A DNA stretch of 64,000 bases from Bacteroidaceae bacterium (GCA_017522785.1 JAFWYF010000015.1:1-64000), one strand, 5' to 3'; counted from the stretch's first letter, positions 43,264-52,467 are shown. The notes: a model not told the origin generated them from the letters alone. Program-made: numbers and translations.

Positions 43264-44115
43264 ATGAAGATAATACGTTTAATTTCGGAATTGCGTGCAG
43301 AACTCGAACAGGGTAGGGCTTTAAGTAAAACTATCGGTCTTGTACCTACAATGGGTGCTTTGCATAGTGGACATATATCGTTAGTGGAACGTGCTGTTGC
43401 CGAGAATGATATCACGGTTGTCAGTGTTTTTGTAAATCCAACACAGTTTAATGACAAAAACGATTTAAAGAATTATCCCCGTACTTTAGATGCCGATTGT
43501 GCATTGCTAGAAAGTGCTGGTGTCGATTATGTTTTTGCTCCCGAGGTAGAGGAGATGTATCCGAAACCCGATACACGCATATTCTCGTTTGCTCCTCTCG
43601 ATACCGTAATGGAGGGTGCATGTCGTCCCGGTCATTTCAATGGTGTAGCACAAATCGTAAGCAAACTTTTCTATGCGGTTGAGCCGGATAGAGCTTATTT
43701 TGGCGAAAAAGATTTTCAACAACTCGCAATAATTCGTGAGATGGTTGCTCAATTAGAGCTTAAATTGGAAATAGTAGGATGTCCCATTGTTCGAGAATCA
43801 GACGGTTTGGCGCTAAGTAGCCGCAATATGTTGCTCACAGAGGAGGAGCGCACTCGTGCATTGATAATTTCTCGTACACTATTCGAGAGCTTAGAGTTCG
43901 CGAAAGAGAATACTTTACAAGCAACAAAGAGTTTTGTAGAAGAGAAAATTAATGCTGTTGATGGTTTTAAACTCGAATATTTCCAAATAGTAAACGGTAG
44001 AACCTTGCAACAAATAGATAATTGGGACGATTGTGATTATGTTGTTGGTTGTATAGCGCTATTCTGTGGCAAGATACGTCTTATAGATAATATTAAATAT
44101 AAGGAGGTGAAATAA
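43264..44115 (+). CDS. panC: Pantothenate synthetase (pantoate-beta-alanine ligase)
   Basis: A 283-residue ligase that joins pantoate and beta-alanine using ATP to make pantothenate (vitamin B5). The nucleotidyl-transferase signature '[18 protein letters not shown]' (about 28-45) contains the HxGH motif (His-Ser-Gly-His). Also present are '[20 protein letters not shown]' (about 58-77), '[19 protein letters not shown]' and '[15 protein letters not shown]', plus '[13 protein letters not shown]', all diagnostic. Full length. panD follows 7 bp later, forming the beta-alanine supply and ligation pair. Confidence 0.97.
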   Translation: MKIIRLISELRAELEQGRALSKTIGLVPTMGALHSGHISLVERAVAENDITVVSVFVNPTQFNDKNDLKNYPRTLDADCALLESAGVDYVFAPEVEEMYPKPDTRIFSFAPLDTVMEGACRPGHFNGVAQIVSKLFYAVEPDRAYFGEKDFQQLAIIREMVAQLELKLEIVGCPIVRESDGLALSSRNMLLTEEERTRALIISRTLFESLEFAKENTLQATKSFVEEKINAVDGFKLEYFQIVNGRTLQQIDNWDDCDYVVGCIALFCGKIRLIDNIKYKEVK

Positions 44116-44122
44116 CCAGCGT

Positions 44123-44473
44123 ATGCTATTGCAAATGTTGAAATCGAAACTGCATTGTGTTACTGTAACAGAAGCAAACCTCAATTACATGGGCAGCATA
44201 ACCATTGACGAAGAGCTAATGGATGCTGTAGGATTACTTGAGGGTGAACAAGTGCATGTTGTAAATAATAATAATGGAGAACGCATTGTAACATATATTA
44301 TAAAAGGCGAACGTGGCTCCGGTGTTATCTGTCTGAATGGAGCAGCAGCACATAAATTCAGTCCGGGGGATGTTGCAATAATAATGGCCTATGCTACAAT
44401 GACTCCTGAAGAAGCTAAAGAGTTTAAACCAAAAGTTGTTATTCCCGAAAAGGGTACAAACAGATTGGTATAA
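44123..44473 (+). CDS. panD: Aspartate 1-decarboxylase
   Basis: A 116-residue pyruvoyl-dependent decarboxylase that makes beta-alanine from aspartate. The self-cleavage site is Gly24-Ser25 in '[10 protein letters not shown]', so Ser25 becomes the pyruvoyl group. Lys9 ('LKSKLH'), Arg54 in '[17 protein letters not shown]' and Tyr22 fit the known active site. '[20 protein letters not shown]' is the C-terminal signature. The start [11 protein letters not shown] gives the canonical N-terminus. It is 7 bp after panC and followed by a 23-bp hairpin. Confidence 0.96.
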   Translation: MLLQMLKSKLHCVTVTEANLNYMGSITIDEELMDAVGLLEGEQVHVVNNNNGERIVTYIIKGERGSGVICLNGAAAHKFSPGDVAIIMAYATMTPEEAKEFKPKVVIPEKGTNRLV

Positions 44474-44483
44474 TAGAAATAAC

Positions 44484-44531
44484 TATAATACAATGAAAGG
44501 CGCACCAAGGTGCGCCTTTCATTGTATTATA
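44484..44531. terminator. 23-bp perfect hairpin between panD and the GH20 gene
   Basis: Arms 44484-44506 and 44509-44531 are perfectly complementary around AA, with a GC-rich core (GGCGCACC/GGTGCGCC). It lies between convergent genes. No strong T-run follows on either strand; the A/T-rich ends of the stem itself may serve. Confidence 0.85.
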
Positions 44532-44542
44532 TATAGATGATA

Positions 44543-46528
44543 TTATTTTACAGTACCATCCAATGAGTTTGTAACCTTCAGGTTAGTAATCTTACTCTTG
44601 AAGTTTCCTGCTTTCTCCAAGGGGAATACAAGTGTACGTACATAGTACATTTTGTCTTTACCACCCTCGTTAAAGTAGAGTGTTTGTTTGTTGAGTGTTT
44701 CAATGAGTTTACCATTGATATACAAACTTGTTACATTCTGGTCTCCTGTAATTGTTACAGTTGCCTTTTCGCCGGGGAAGAAGCTATAATTAAATGTATT
44801 TAAATAACCGTCGCGTGAGAAACCGATTTTGCTTTGTACGGGGTCGCAAAGATAGAAATCTGCATCGCGTGAACTGAACAATTTTGTGCCACGCTCCTCT
44901 TTTGCTGCAACAATGTCGAATGTTACATTGTATTTGAATCCTATTTCATCGATTCCACTTTCCGAACCGGGTTTAACCTCTTTGCTAGCATAAACTAGTT
45001 TGTTCTCGCCTTTGAAACGGCCTGCAATGTTCACTCCGGGTGCGTCGCTCAAATTCAAACGTGCTTTGTCAAACTCTTCGTAAGGAGTTTTGGGTGATGC
45101 TCCGGTCCACATCTTTACAGCCATAGTCTGCATAGCGGGGAATACGCGATAGTGAATATCTTTTGTGCTGATACCATTACCTGCGTGGTCGTTCCATACT
45201 GCAAACATACCTCCAAGAATTTGTGGATGGCACTCGTCGAATTTCTTGTCGCCAATCTGAGCGGGAGTCCAATTGTGGTAAAGATGATGGCAATTCAAAT
45301 AGTCGTAGTAGTAACCTGCAGCGGGTACAATGTACAACCAACCGTCGGGAATACTAATGAGGTCGTAACCCTGTTTCATCATTTCGTCGGGTTGTGCATA
45401 GGGGTTGTGCCATGCTGTAAGAATTACGTTCTCCGATTTAACAGGTGTCTCTCCATTTGCGTGAGTAAGTGCTCCCCATGCAACAGCTTGCTTGCCATAT
45501 TTCTCAACAAGGCGAATGCAGTGGTCGGTAAAGTAACGGAACTTCTCAACAACGGCCTTGTCGCGGTTTGAGTATTCATCGGTACCAACATTTACGCGCT
45601 TTCCACGGAATACGGGCTCATCACCTTTAAGATACTCATCAAAGAGTGAGTCTACAAACTGATATGTTTCGTCTTTGAATAGGTCGAGGTGGTCCATGCC
45701 ATAATCTTTGCTGGCAATTTCGGGGCGGAATTTTGAGAAAGCAAGTGAATGTGCAGGCACGTCAATCTCGGGAATAATATCGACATAAATGCTTTCTGCC
45801 ATCTTCTGTAACTCAATGAACTCTTTCTTTGTATAGTAACCGTCGCGTGCTGTAAGATTGGGGAAATACTCGCTCTCTAAGCGGAATGCGCTGGGAGTCT
45901 TGTTCCAGTCGTGGTTGAAGTACTGCTTAAAACCATTGTCGTTAAGGTGAATCTGGAATGTGTTCATTTTGTAGTATGCCATAAATTTGACATAGTCGCT
46001 TACAAAATGAATAGGTACGTATTTACGTGCTACATCGAGCATGAAACCACGAACTGCGTAGTCGGGCCAGTCGCGTATTGTTCCTTTAACAAGTGCATGC
46101 TCCTCGCTTTGCTCCGACATCTGAAGAATTGTTCTTGTTGCCCAATATGCACCACGTGCTGTGGGAGCAGAAATAACAACTTTGTTGCTAATGTTAATTT
46201 GGTAACCCTCTTCACCAAGTTTCTTATCTTTTTTTAGTTGAAGTGCTATATCGCCACTTTTCGCACTACCTTCAATGACAGGTATCTCCAAACCAAACAT
46301 CTCTTTGTAGTCGTTTGATAGGTGTTGAGCAACGGCTTTTAGTTCTTGAGATTTTTTAGGATAAACAATGCGTGTCTCAGCTGTTACTTGGAATGTTCCA
46401 GCTCCGGCCTTCCACTCTTTTAGCTCAGGAATTACAAAAGGTTTCTCGTTTTTGTCTGTATTTGCCGAAACGGGTGTCGCAAACAGCAGACCAATTGTCA
46501 TCAAGACAAGTAAGAATGTTTTTTTCAT
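44543..46528 (-). CDS. Beta-N-acetylhexosaminidase (GH20)
   Basis: A 661-residue secreted exo-hexosaminidase that removes terminal GlcNAc or GalNAc from glycans. The signal peptide (about 4-22, 'MTIGLLFATPVSANT') is followed by a GH20b N-terminal domain (about 30-150), then the catalytic TIM barrel (about 155-490). The catalytic Asp-Glu pair is in 'VNVGTDEYSNRD'; 'GFMLDVARKYVPIHFVSDYV' and 'DNGFKQYFNHDW' are typical barrel segments. A C-terminal beta-sandwich (about 530-660, LamG-like) may bind carbohydrate. There is no lipobox, so it is periplasmic or secreted. Probable role: host mucin or peptidoglycan amino-sugar release. Monocistronic. Confidence 0.9.
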   Translation of the reverse strand: MKKTFLLVLMTIGLLFATPVSANTDKNEKPFVIPELKEWKAGAGTFQVTAETRIVYPKKSQELKAVAQHLSNDYKEMFGLEIPVIEGSAKSGDIALQLKKDKKLGEEGYQINISNKVVISAPTARGAYWATRTILQMSEQSEEHALVKGTIRDWPDYAVRGFMLDVARKYVPIHFVSDYVKFMAYYKMNTFQIHLNDNGFKQYFNHDWNKTPSAFRLESEYFPNLTARDGYYTKKEFIELQKMAESIYVDIIPEIDVPAHSLAFSKFRPEIASKDYGMDHLDLFKDETYQFVDSLFDEYLKGDEPVFRGKRVNVGTDEYSNRDKAVVEKFRYFTDHCIRLVEKYGKQAVAWGALTHANGETPVKSENVILTAWHNPYAQPDEMMKQGYDLISIPDGWLYIVPAAGYYYDYLNCHHLYHNWTPAQIGDKKFDECHPQILGGMFAVWNDHAGNGISTKDIHYRVFPAMQTMAVKMWTGASPKTPYEEFDKARLNLSDAPGVNIAGRFKGENKLVYASKEVKPGSESGIDEIGFKYNVTFDIVAAKEERGTKLFSSRDADFYLCDPVQSKIGFSRDGYLNTFNYSFFPGEKATVTITGDQNVTSLYINGKLIETLNKQTLYFNEGGKDKMYYVRTLVFPLEKAGNFKSKITNLKVTNSLDGTVK

Positions 46529-46579
46529 TTTAATAGGTATGATTGGTTAGTAATATTTTTTTGCGAATATAGTTAAAAT

Positions 46580-46631
46580 TACTGAAACACAAATAGTCGA
46601 TAGAACTCTATCGACTATTTGTGTTTCAGTA
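46580..46631 (-). terminator. 25-bp perfect hairpin after the biotin carrier gene
   Basis: Arms 46580-46604 and 46607-46631 (ACTGAAACACAAATAG...) are perfectly complementary with a 2-nt centre. It lies 9 bp after the biotin carrier stop on the minus strand. The following minus-strand sequence AATTTTAAC is only moderately T-rich. Confidence 0.8.
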
Positions 46632-46639
46632 TAATTTGA

Positions 46640-47071
46640 TTATTCCAATACGATAAGAACGGCACCATCTGCTACTGTGTCGCCTTTTGCTACTTTAATA
46701 GCAACAACCTTACCTTCTTTGTCGGCATTGATATTGTTCTCCATTTTCATTGCCTCTAGTACAATTACAGTCTGCCCTTTAGCCACTGTATCACCCACAT
46801 TCACTTTAATATCGATAATTACACCGGGGAGGGGAGTCTTAATGGCGTGTCCATTAACGGGTGAGGCTACGGGCTGTGCTACAGGTGCTGTGGCTGGCGC
46901 AGGTTTTGCAACAGTTGGTTTAACTGTTACTACCGGTTTTTTAACTTCGGGCTTTTCCCACTCAACATTGTACTCTGTACCATTTACTGTTACAGTTGCT
47001 GTAGTTTCTGCAACTTCGTTTATAGTAACTTCGTATTTCTCACCGTTAATTGTATATTTATACTCTTTCAT
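46640..47071 (-). CDS. mmdC: Biotin carboxyl carrier subunit of methylmalonyl-CoA decarboxylase/carboxylase
   Basis: A 143-residue biotin acceptor. A short N-terminal domain (about 1-40, 'MKEYKYTINGEKYEVTI') is joined by a Pro/Ala/Val-rich flexible linker (about 42-72) to the C-terminal biotinyl domain (about 73-143). The biotinylated residue is Lys109 in 'EAMKMEN'. It carries the carboxyl group between the carboxyltransferase (encoded upstream) and a membrane decarboxylase or other partner. It belongs to the cluster mce-mmdA-small ORF-mmdC and ends it with a strong hairpin. The alternative name accB/pccA-type carrier cannot be excluded. Confidence 0.88.
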   Translation of the reverse strand: MKEYKYTINGEKYEVTINEVAETTATVTVNGTEYNVEWEKPEVKKPVVTVKPTVAKPAPATAPVAQPVASPVNGHAIKTPLPGVIIDIKVNVGDTVAKGQTVIVLEAMKMENNINADKEGKVVAIKVAKGDTVADGAVLIVLE

Positions 47072-47088
47072 TTTTCTGTAGTTTTTGT

Positions 47089-47229
47089 TTAATCACACAA
47101 ATTGTTCCAATTCTTGTTTATGTATCGTATTGTCAATACACCGCTCTCTTCGTCATGTATGTTGTCGCCCATGTAACTGCTGAGAGCCATTGAAATTGCT
47201 GCTATTACAGCTTCGTTTTTCTCTTTCAT
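47089..47229 (-). CDS. 46-aa OadG/MmdD-tail-like protein
   Basis: A short ORF (ATG 47229, stop 47089) between the carboxyltransferase and biotin carrier genes, with gaps of 13 and 17 bp. It encodes MKEKNEAVIAAISMALSSYM, then 'HDEESGVLTIRYINKNW'. This resembles the conserved C-terminal segment of OadG/MmdD-type subunits of sodium-pump decarboxylases ('AAIAMAL...HD.E..VLTI'). Those proteins also have an N-terminal membrane helix, which is completely missing here. The position is exactly that of the gamma/delta subunit gene in decarboxylase operons. It may be a minimal subunit that holds the soluble components together. Codon use and spacing look real. Confidence 0.75.
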   Translation of the reverse strand: MKEKNEAVIAAISMALSSYMGDNIHDEESGVLTIRYINKNWNNLCD

Positions 47230-47242
47230 ACTTTATTATTGT

Positions 47243-48796
47243 TTAAAGAGGTATATTCCCATGTTTTTTCTTTGGTAAGCCTTGACGTTTGCCCTCTAAC
47301 TGTGCAAGTGCACGTATAATGCGGAAACGTGTGTTGCGAGGTTCAATAACGTCGTCAATGTAACCATATTTCGCGGCTTGATAAGGATTAGCAAACAATT
47401 CATTGTATTCTGCCTCTTTCTCTGCAATGAATGCTTTGGGGTCTGTGGCCTCTTTTGCCTCTTTTGCATATAGTACTTCTGCAGCACCGGCTGCACCCAT
47501 AACTGCAATCTCGGCACTTGGCCATGCATAGTTAAGGTCTGCGCGTAGTTGTTTACATGCCATTACTATATGTGAGCCACCGTATGACTTGCGAAGTGTA
47601 ATTGTTACTTTGGGAACAGTTGCTTCTCCGTATGCATAAAGTAGTTTTGCTCCATGTAAAATTACAGCATTGTATTCTTGTGCTGTTCCCGGTAAGAAAC
47701 CCGGTACATCAACTAACGATACTAATGGAATGTTGAATGCATCGCAGAAGCGAACAAAACGTGCTGCTTTACGAGATGCGTTGCAGTCGAGTACTCCTGC
47801 GTATCTGCATGGCTGGTTTGCTACAATACCTACCGATTTACCATTCATGCGTGCAAAACCAACAATTATATTCTGTGCATAGTCACGATGAACCTCGAGG
47901 AACTCTCCATTATCGACAATCTCTCCAATAACCTCGTACATGTCGTATGCTTGGTTGGGGTTGTCGGGAATGATTTCATTCAAACGGTCGCTAACACGGT
48001 TAATGGGGTCAGTACAGGGAACCTCGGGAGTTGTTTCGCGATTGTTTTGCGGTATGTAGCTGAAAAGTTTGCGAATAAGCATTAAACCCTCTTCTTCGTT
48101 TTGTGCAGTAAAGTGTGTTACACCCGATTTGCTGGCATGTACACTTGCACCACCCAATTCCTCTTGCGTAACAACCTCTCCTAGTACAGTTTTTACAACC
48201 TTGGGACCGGTGAGGAACATATACGATGTACCCTCTGTCATTATTGTAAAGTCGGTAAGTGCCGGTGAGTATACAGCGCCGCCTGCGCAAGGTCCAAATA
48301 TACCGGAGATTTGTGGAACAACACCCGATGCAAGAATGTTACGCTCAAAAATTTCGGCATATCCTGCAAGTGCATTAATTCCCTCTTGAATACGAGCACC
48401 ACCACTGTCGTTAATACCTATTACAGGGGCACCCATTTTCATTGCCATGTCCATTACTTTGCAAATCTTTTGTGCCATAGTCTCTGAAAGAGAACCACCT
48501 ACAACTGTAAAGTCCTGTGCAAAAATATATACTAAGCGACCTTCGATAGTTCCGCATCCGGCAACAACTCCATCGCCTAAGTAACTTTTCTTTTCTTGTC
48601 CGAAATTAGTGCAACGATGAGTTACAAACATATCGAATTCTTCGAAACTGCCCTTGTCGAGCAACATGTCTATACGTTCACGAGCAGTGTATTTCCCACG
48701 TTCGTGCTGTTTTTCAATAGCTTTTTCACCACCACCAAGACGTGCTTGAGTGCGTTTTGCTACCAGCTCTTTGATTTTTTCAAATTGCTTGCTCAT
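47243..48796 (-). CDS. mmdA: Methylmalonyl-CoA decarboxylase / acyl-CoA carboxyltransferase subunit
   Basis: A 517-residue carboxyltransferase of the MmdA/PccB family. It moves CO2 between (S)-methylmalonyl-CoA and biotin on the carrier subunit. Two crotonase-like halves are visible. The N-terminal half has 'RIDMLLDKGSFEEFDMFV', 'GVVAGCGTIEGRLVYIFAQDFTV' and the acyl-CoA oxyanion glycines 'GINDSGGARIQEG'. The C-terminal half has 'VDVPGFLPGTAQEYNAVILHGAKLLYAYGEATVPK' with 'RKSYGGSHIVMACKQ'. The C-terminal 'LPKKKHGNIPL' is the usual ending. It works with the epimerase (32 bp upstream) in the succinate-to-propionate route. No beta (membrane decarboxylase) gene is in the window. Confidence 0.92.
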   Translation of the reverse strand: MSKQFEKIKELVAKRTQARLGGGEKAIEKQHERGKYTARERIDMLLDKGSFEEFDMFVTHRCTNFGQEKKSYLGDGVVAGCGTIEGRLVYIFAQDFTVVGGSLSETMAQKICKVMDMAMKMGAPVIGINDSGGARIQEGINALAGYAEIFERNILASGVVPQISGIFGPCAGGAVYSPALTDFTIMTEGTSYMFLTGPKVVKTVLGEVVTQEELGGASVHASKSGVTHFTAQNEEEGLMLIRKLFSYIPQNNRETTPEVPCTDPINRVSDRLNEIIPDNPNQAYDMYEVIGEIVDNGEFLEVHRDYAQNIIVGFARMNGKSVGIVANQPCRYAGVLDCNASRKAARFVRFCDAFNIPLVSLVDVPGFLPGTAQEYNAVILHGAKLLYAYGEATVPKVTITLRKSYGGSHIVMACKQLRADLNYAWPSAEIAVMGAAGAAEVLYAKEAKEATDPKAFIAEKEAEYNELFANPYQAAKYGYIDDVIEPRNTRFRIIRALAQLEGKRQGLPKKKHGNIPL

Positions 48797-48828
48797 AATC
48801 TGTTTCTCTTATTGTTGATTGTGATTGT

Positions 48829-49233
48829 TTATTCTTCGCAAAGTTCAGTGAGCACTCCTTGTGTTGCTTTAGGATGCAAAAATGCAATGTGTAATCCTTC
48901 GGCTCCGCCACGAGGTGCTTTGTCTATAGTGCGTATCTCCTTTTTTTCACATTCGGCAAGTGCATTTGCAACACCATCTTCAACTTTATATGCTATGTGG
49001 TGTATGCCTTGGCCACGATTTTCAATAAACTTGGCAATAGTGCTGTCGGGAGATGTCGGCTCCAAAAGCTCAATCTTTGTCTCTCCTACACGCAAAAATG
49101 CTGTACGAACTTTTTGGTCTTCTACAGTTTCAATATTATAACATTCGAATCCCAAAACCTGCTCATAGTAAGGAAGTGCTTCTTCGATACTTTGTACTGC
49201 AATGCCCAAATGTTCAATCTTCGAAATCTTCAT
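48829..49233 (-). CDS. mce: Methylmalonyl-CoA epimerase
   Basis: A 134-residue vicinal-oxygen-chelate protein that interconverts (R)- and (S)-methylmalonyl-CoA. Two beta-alpha-beta-beta-beta repeats are visible. Metal ligands are expected at His8 ('KIEHLGIAV'), in the middle 'GQGIHHIAYKVED' His, and at the C-terminal Glu in the 'GVLTELCEE' end. 'ETKIELLEPTSPDSTIAKFIENRG' is a typical MCE segment. Full length. It is the first gene of the cluster, with a TATCTTTG -7 element upstream at 49313-49320. Confidence 0.94.
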   Translation of the reverse strand: MKISKIEHLGIAVQSIEEALPYYEQVLGFECYNIETVEDQKVRTAFLRVGETKIELLEPTSPDSTIAKFIENRGQGIHHIAYKVEDGVANALAECEKKEIRTIDKAPRGGAEGLHIAFLHPKATQGVLTELCEE

Positions 49234-49312
49234 GATGCTATATATTAAAGGTGTTTACTCTATCTATCAGTTTGCCTATAATGCGAGTGCAGTCTATTTT
49301 CGCGAATTATCG

Positions 49313-49320
49313 CAAAGATA
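49313..49320 (-). promoter_or_regulatory. -7 element of the methylmalonyl-CoA cluster
   Basis: Minus strand reads TATCTTTG (perfect TAnnTTTG), followed by GCGATAATTCGCG. It is 79 bp upstream of mce. The -33 region has only AGGTTTA, so the promoter may be weak or regulated. Confidence 0.6.
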
Positions 49321-49443
49321 GTAATTAAAATGAATATAAACCTTTTTTTGTATTTGTTTTTTAAGATACACAATTTCTCATACTGAAATTATCGTCTGTT
49401 TACTGTACAAAAACACCTCAAATTTGTAACTATCGGAATAGGT

Positions 49444-49474
49444 ATTGAAAGTTAATAAGTTTTTGTTACCTTTG
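49444..49474 (+). promoter_or_regulatory. Promoter of the acyl-CoA ligase gene
   Basis: ATTG at 49444-49447, a 19-bp spacer and TACCTTTG at 49467-49474 (full -7 match). The predicted start near 49481 lies 47-59 bp before the two candidate ATGs. Confidence 0.65.
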
Positions 49475-49527
49475 CACCGTCAAACAGTCGGGGAAGAGAT
49501 GTAAAATGCATCCAACCCTGCTTAAAA

Positions 49528-51447
49528 ATGAAATTTATCATGAAAAAAACACTTGTAGATCTTTTTGAGGAATCGGTTCGTTTATATCCCAATAACACCT
49601 TCCTCTTGGAGAAAACAGACAAAAAGAAGGGTTTTGAACCTACAACTTATGCACAGGTAAAAGAACAGGTCTATCGTCTTGGCGCCGGATTGCAAGCTCT
49701 TGGTGTAAAGAAAGGCGACAACATGGCTCTTCTTAGCGAAGGACGCAATTTATGGGTTATAGGAGAACTTGCAATGTTCTATGCTGGTGCTGTGAATGTT
49801 CCTCTCTCCATTAAACTCGAAGAGAGCAACGACCTTACATTCCGTCTTATCCATGGCGATGTAAAATATGTTATGGTGTCGGAGCAACAACTTAAAAAGG
49901 TTCGTAAGATTAAGGACCAACTTCCCGATGTTGAGAAAATAATTATTCTTAACGGTGAACATGAGTGTGAAGAGCGTGAGATTCTTCTTGTTGATGTGCT
50001 TAAAATGGGTGATGAGTTCCTTGCAACACACTCTATGGAGGAGTTCTTAAGTGTTGCTAATTCTATACAAAACGACGATATTGCAACTATCACATACACT
50101 AGTGGTACTACAGCAGAACCCAAAGGTGTAGTGCTTACACACCGTAACTATACTGCAAACGTAGAGCAGGCGCTTACTTTGGTACATATCGACCAAACTT
50201 GGCGTACACTCATTATCTTGCCTCTAGACCACTGTTTTGCTCACGTTGTCGGTTTCTATATCATGATGTCAAGAGGTGCAACTGCTGCTACAGTGCAGGT
50301 TGGACGTACACCACTCGAAACATTGAAAAACATTCCCGGTAATATAAAAGAGGTACGTCCTCATTTCATTCTTTCAGTACCTTCTTTGGCAAAAACATTT
50401 AAAAAGAATATTGAGGGTGCTATTCGTGCAAAGGGTGCTACTACCGAAAAATTGTTTAATTTTGGTATGAAAGTTCGTCAGTTGTATTTTGGCGATAGTA
50501 ATCTCGATTCAAAAGGTTTCCGTGCGCTTCTCAAACCGTTGGTATGGTTCTTCGATAAAATCATATTCTCAAAGGTGCGCGACAACTTTGGTGGCGAACT
50601 TCGTTTCTTTGTAGGTGGTGGTGCATTGCTCGATAAGGAGTTGCAAAACTTTTATTTAGGTGTTGGTATGCCCATGTATCAGGGATATGGTTTGTCAGAG
50701 GCTACTCCAGTAATCTCCTCTAATGGTCCCGAAAAGTATCGTTTCGGTTCAAGTGGAAAATTGGTTCAACCTATCGAATTGAAAATATGCGACGATAAAG
50801 GTCAGGAATTGCCTTTGGGCGAAATGGGTGAAATCGTTGTTAAAGGAGAGAACGTTATGGCCGGTTATTGGAAAAATCCAAAATCAACAGCAGAAACAGT
50901 TCGCGATGGTTATCTCTACACCGGCGACCTTGGTTACATGACTGCCGAAGGCTTGCTATATGTAAAAGGACGTTTCAAGAGCTTGCTAATTTCTAGTGAT
51001 GGTGAAAAGTATAGCCCCGAAGGTATCGAAGAGGCATTTGTAAGTTATTGTAGCACTGTAGATCAGGTAATCCTTTACAATAACCAATCGCCCTATACCA
51101 TAGCACTTATTGTTCCTAATAAAGATAATATTAAACGTGCTCTTGCAGAGAAAAATATTGACTTTGCTACAGAAGAAGGACGTAAAGCGGCTGTTGAACT
51201 TGTTAAGGCCGATGTCGATAAGTTTAAGAAAGGCGGAGAATTGGAGGGAATGTTCCCCGAGCGTTGGTTGCCTAGTACTTTTGCCGTACTTCCCGAGGCA
51301 TTTACAGAACAGAATGGTATGATGAACAGTACAATGAAAGTTGTTCGTGGAAAAGTAGAGAAATTCTACAAAGATCGTATCGACCATCTCTATACTCCTG
51401 AAGGAAAGCAAATCCTTAATGAAAAGAATCTCGATTCTTTCAAATAA
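49528..51447 (+). CDS. Long-chain acyl-CoA ligase / AMP-dependent synthetase
   Basis: A 639-residue (or 635 from ATG 49540, MKKTLVDLFEES, the more family-like start) adenylate-forming enzyme that activates fatty acids with ATP and CoA. The P-loop-like motif is 'ITYTSGTTAEPKGVVLTHRN' (about 188-207), followed by 'GYGLSEATPVIS' (about 387-398) and 'GYLYTGDLGYMTAEGLLYVKGR'. The C-terminal lid reads 'KSLLISSDGEKYSPEGIEEAF'. It is of the long FadD15/FACS type. Cytoplasmic or membrane-peripheral; it probably recycles or incorporates exogenous fatty acids. Monocistronic, with its own promoter and a 21-bp hairpin terminator. Confidence 0.9.
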   Translation: MKFIMKKTLVDLFEESVRLYPNNTFLLEKTDKKKGFEPTTYAQVKEQVYRLGAGLQALGVKKGDNMALLSEGRNLWVIGELAMFYAGAVNVPLSIKLEESNDLTFRLIHGDVKYVMVSEQQLKKVRKIKDQLPDVEKIIILNGEHECEEREILLVDVLKMGDEFLATHSMEEFLSVANSIQNDDIATITYTSGTTAEPKGVVLTHRNYTANVEQALTLVHIDQTWRTLIILPLDHCFAHVVGFYIMMSRGATAATVQVGRTPLETLKNIPGNIKEVRPHFILSVPSLAKTFKKNIEGAIRAKGATTEKLFNFGMKVRQLYFGDSNLDSKGFRALLKPLVWFFDKIIFSKVRDNFGGELRFFVGGGALLDKELQNFYLGVGMPMYQGYGLSEATPVISSNGPEKYRFGSSGKLVQPIELKICDDKGQELPLGEMGEIVVKGENVMAGYWKNPKSTAETVRDGYLYTGDLGYMTAEGLLYVKGRFKSLLISSDGEKYSPEGIEEAFVSYCSTVDQVILYNNQSPYTIALIVPNKDNIKRALAEKNIDFATEEGRKAAVELVKADVDKFKKGGELEGMFPERWLPSTFAVLPEAFTEQNGMMNSTMKVVRGKVEKFYKDRIDHLYTPEGKQILNEKNLDSFK

Positions 51448-51455
51448 ATAGAGGT

Positions 51456-51497
51456 AAAGAAAAACCCGGAAATGCATGCATTTCCGGGTTTTTCTTT
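51456..51497. terminator. Bidirectional terminator, acyl-CoA ligase / coiled-coil lipoprotein
   Basis: A perfect 21-bp palindrome with core CCCGGAAATGCA/TGCATTTCCGGG and outer AAAGAAAAA/TTTTTCTTT, centred at 51476/51477, between convergent genes. Confidence 0.92.
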
Positions 51498-51510
51498 GTC
51501 CTTAATCTTA

Positions 51511-52404
51511 TTATTTTGTTTTTACTACAAGATATCTGGTTACGCTCCAGAAACTATCTACGTTTTCAATCTTTAATGTTAATAGACCACTCTCATCTTT
51601 TGATATGCTGTAAGAGCCTTCGGGGTGCGTGCTAAGAACTTTTGCACTTTTGCTACCAAGAGCAATCTCCTTGCTGTTGCGAATATCTATTTGTGTAAAA
51701 TATTCTCTGTTTACACCGTTGTCCTCCATTACGTCGCCTTTTCTAAAGAGACCTGTGTTGGTAAGAATTTTGTTCTGTTTGAGTTCTTTCTTACTACCTA
51801 ATGCATACCATGCACTATTCAACTCCTTATCTTGCTGAGCAAGAGTCTTCTCGTTATCGTTATTTCTTGCTGTCAGTTCATTATTCTTGTTTGTAAGAGA
51901 CGCTACAGCTTTGTCTAGATTGTCGATACGGATATTTTTAGAAGCCAATTCCTCTTTAAGCGCTGCTATCTCGTTTGTTTTAGCTTCTAATTCTGCTTTT
52001 AATGACTCAACTGCTTTGCGTAGTTGTGCAGAATTGCTCTTGCTGTTGTTTAATTTCTCTTGAAGTTCAGCAATTAAGTTTCTGTTATCAGTCATCTTCT
52101 GCTGTATAAACGCAAGGTCGCTAATCATCTGTTCTTTTGCTCCCTTTTGTCCGTTCTCAACCTCTCCGCTTTGTATGCTTACGCGATTCTCAGCCTCTTT
52201 AATCTGACGAAATCCCTCTGACACTTGGTTGAAGACACCCATAACCTCGTCCAACTCACTGTTGCGTGTATTTAATTGAGTGCTTAATGAATCTACTGTG
52301 GCCTTAAGTTCGCTTTTACTTGGTCCGCTGAACATGTCGCATGAAACAAATGTCGATGCACTAAAAAGTGTCAATACAGCTACTGCTAAATAATTCTTTT
52401 TCAT
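51511..52404 (-). CDS. Coiled-coil lipoprotein, sigma-54 promoter candidate
   Basis: A 297-residue exported protein. The signal peptide ends in a lipobox-like 'STFVSC' (Cys22), so it is probably a lipoprotein. Residues about 30-200 form a long coiled coil ('LKATVDSLSTQLNTRNSELDEV', 'AVESLKAELEAKTNEIAAL'). The C-terminal globular part (about 205-297) reads 'TQIDIRNSKEIALGSKSAKVLSTHPEGSYSI' and ends 'FWSVTRYLVVKTK'. The architecture recalls coiled-coil proteins labelled Cbp1-type collagen-binding adhesins in Bacteroidales; that is from memory and unverified. Its upstream region has a -24/-12 sigma-54 type promoter (52468-52483), and the next upstream genes are a sigma-54 activator and its kinase, so it is a likely target of that system. 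Confidence 0.75.
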   Translation of the reverse strand: MKKNYLAVAVLTLFSASTFVSCDMFSGPSKSELKATVDSLSTQLNTRNSELDEVMGVFNQVSEGFRQIKEAENRVSIQSGEVENGQKGAKEQMISDLAFIQQKMTDNRNLIAELQEKLNNSKSNSAQLRKAVESLKAELEAKTNEIAALKEELASKNIRIDNLDKAVASLTNKNNELTARNNDNEKTLAQQDKELNSAWYALGSKKELKQNKILTNTGLFRKGDVMEDNGVNREYFTQIDIRNSKEIALGSKSAKVLSTHPEGSYSISKDESGLLTLKIENVDSFWSVTRYLVVKTK

Positions 52405-52467
52405 AATTAGTTGTTTTTGTTTAAAATTAATATTGATTTAAATAATTGTCCATCTTGCCAGATTATA

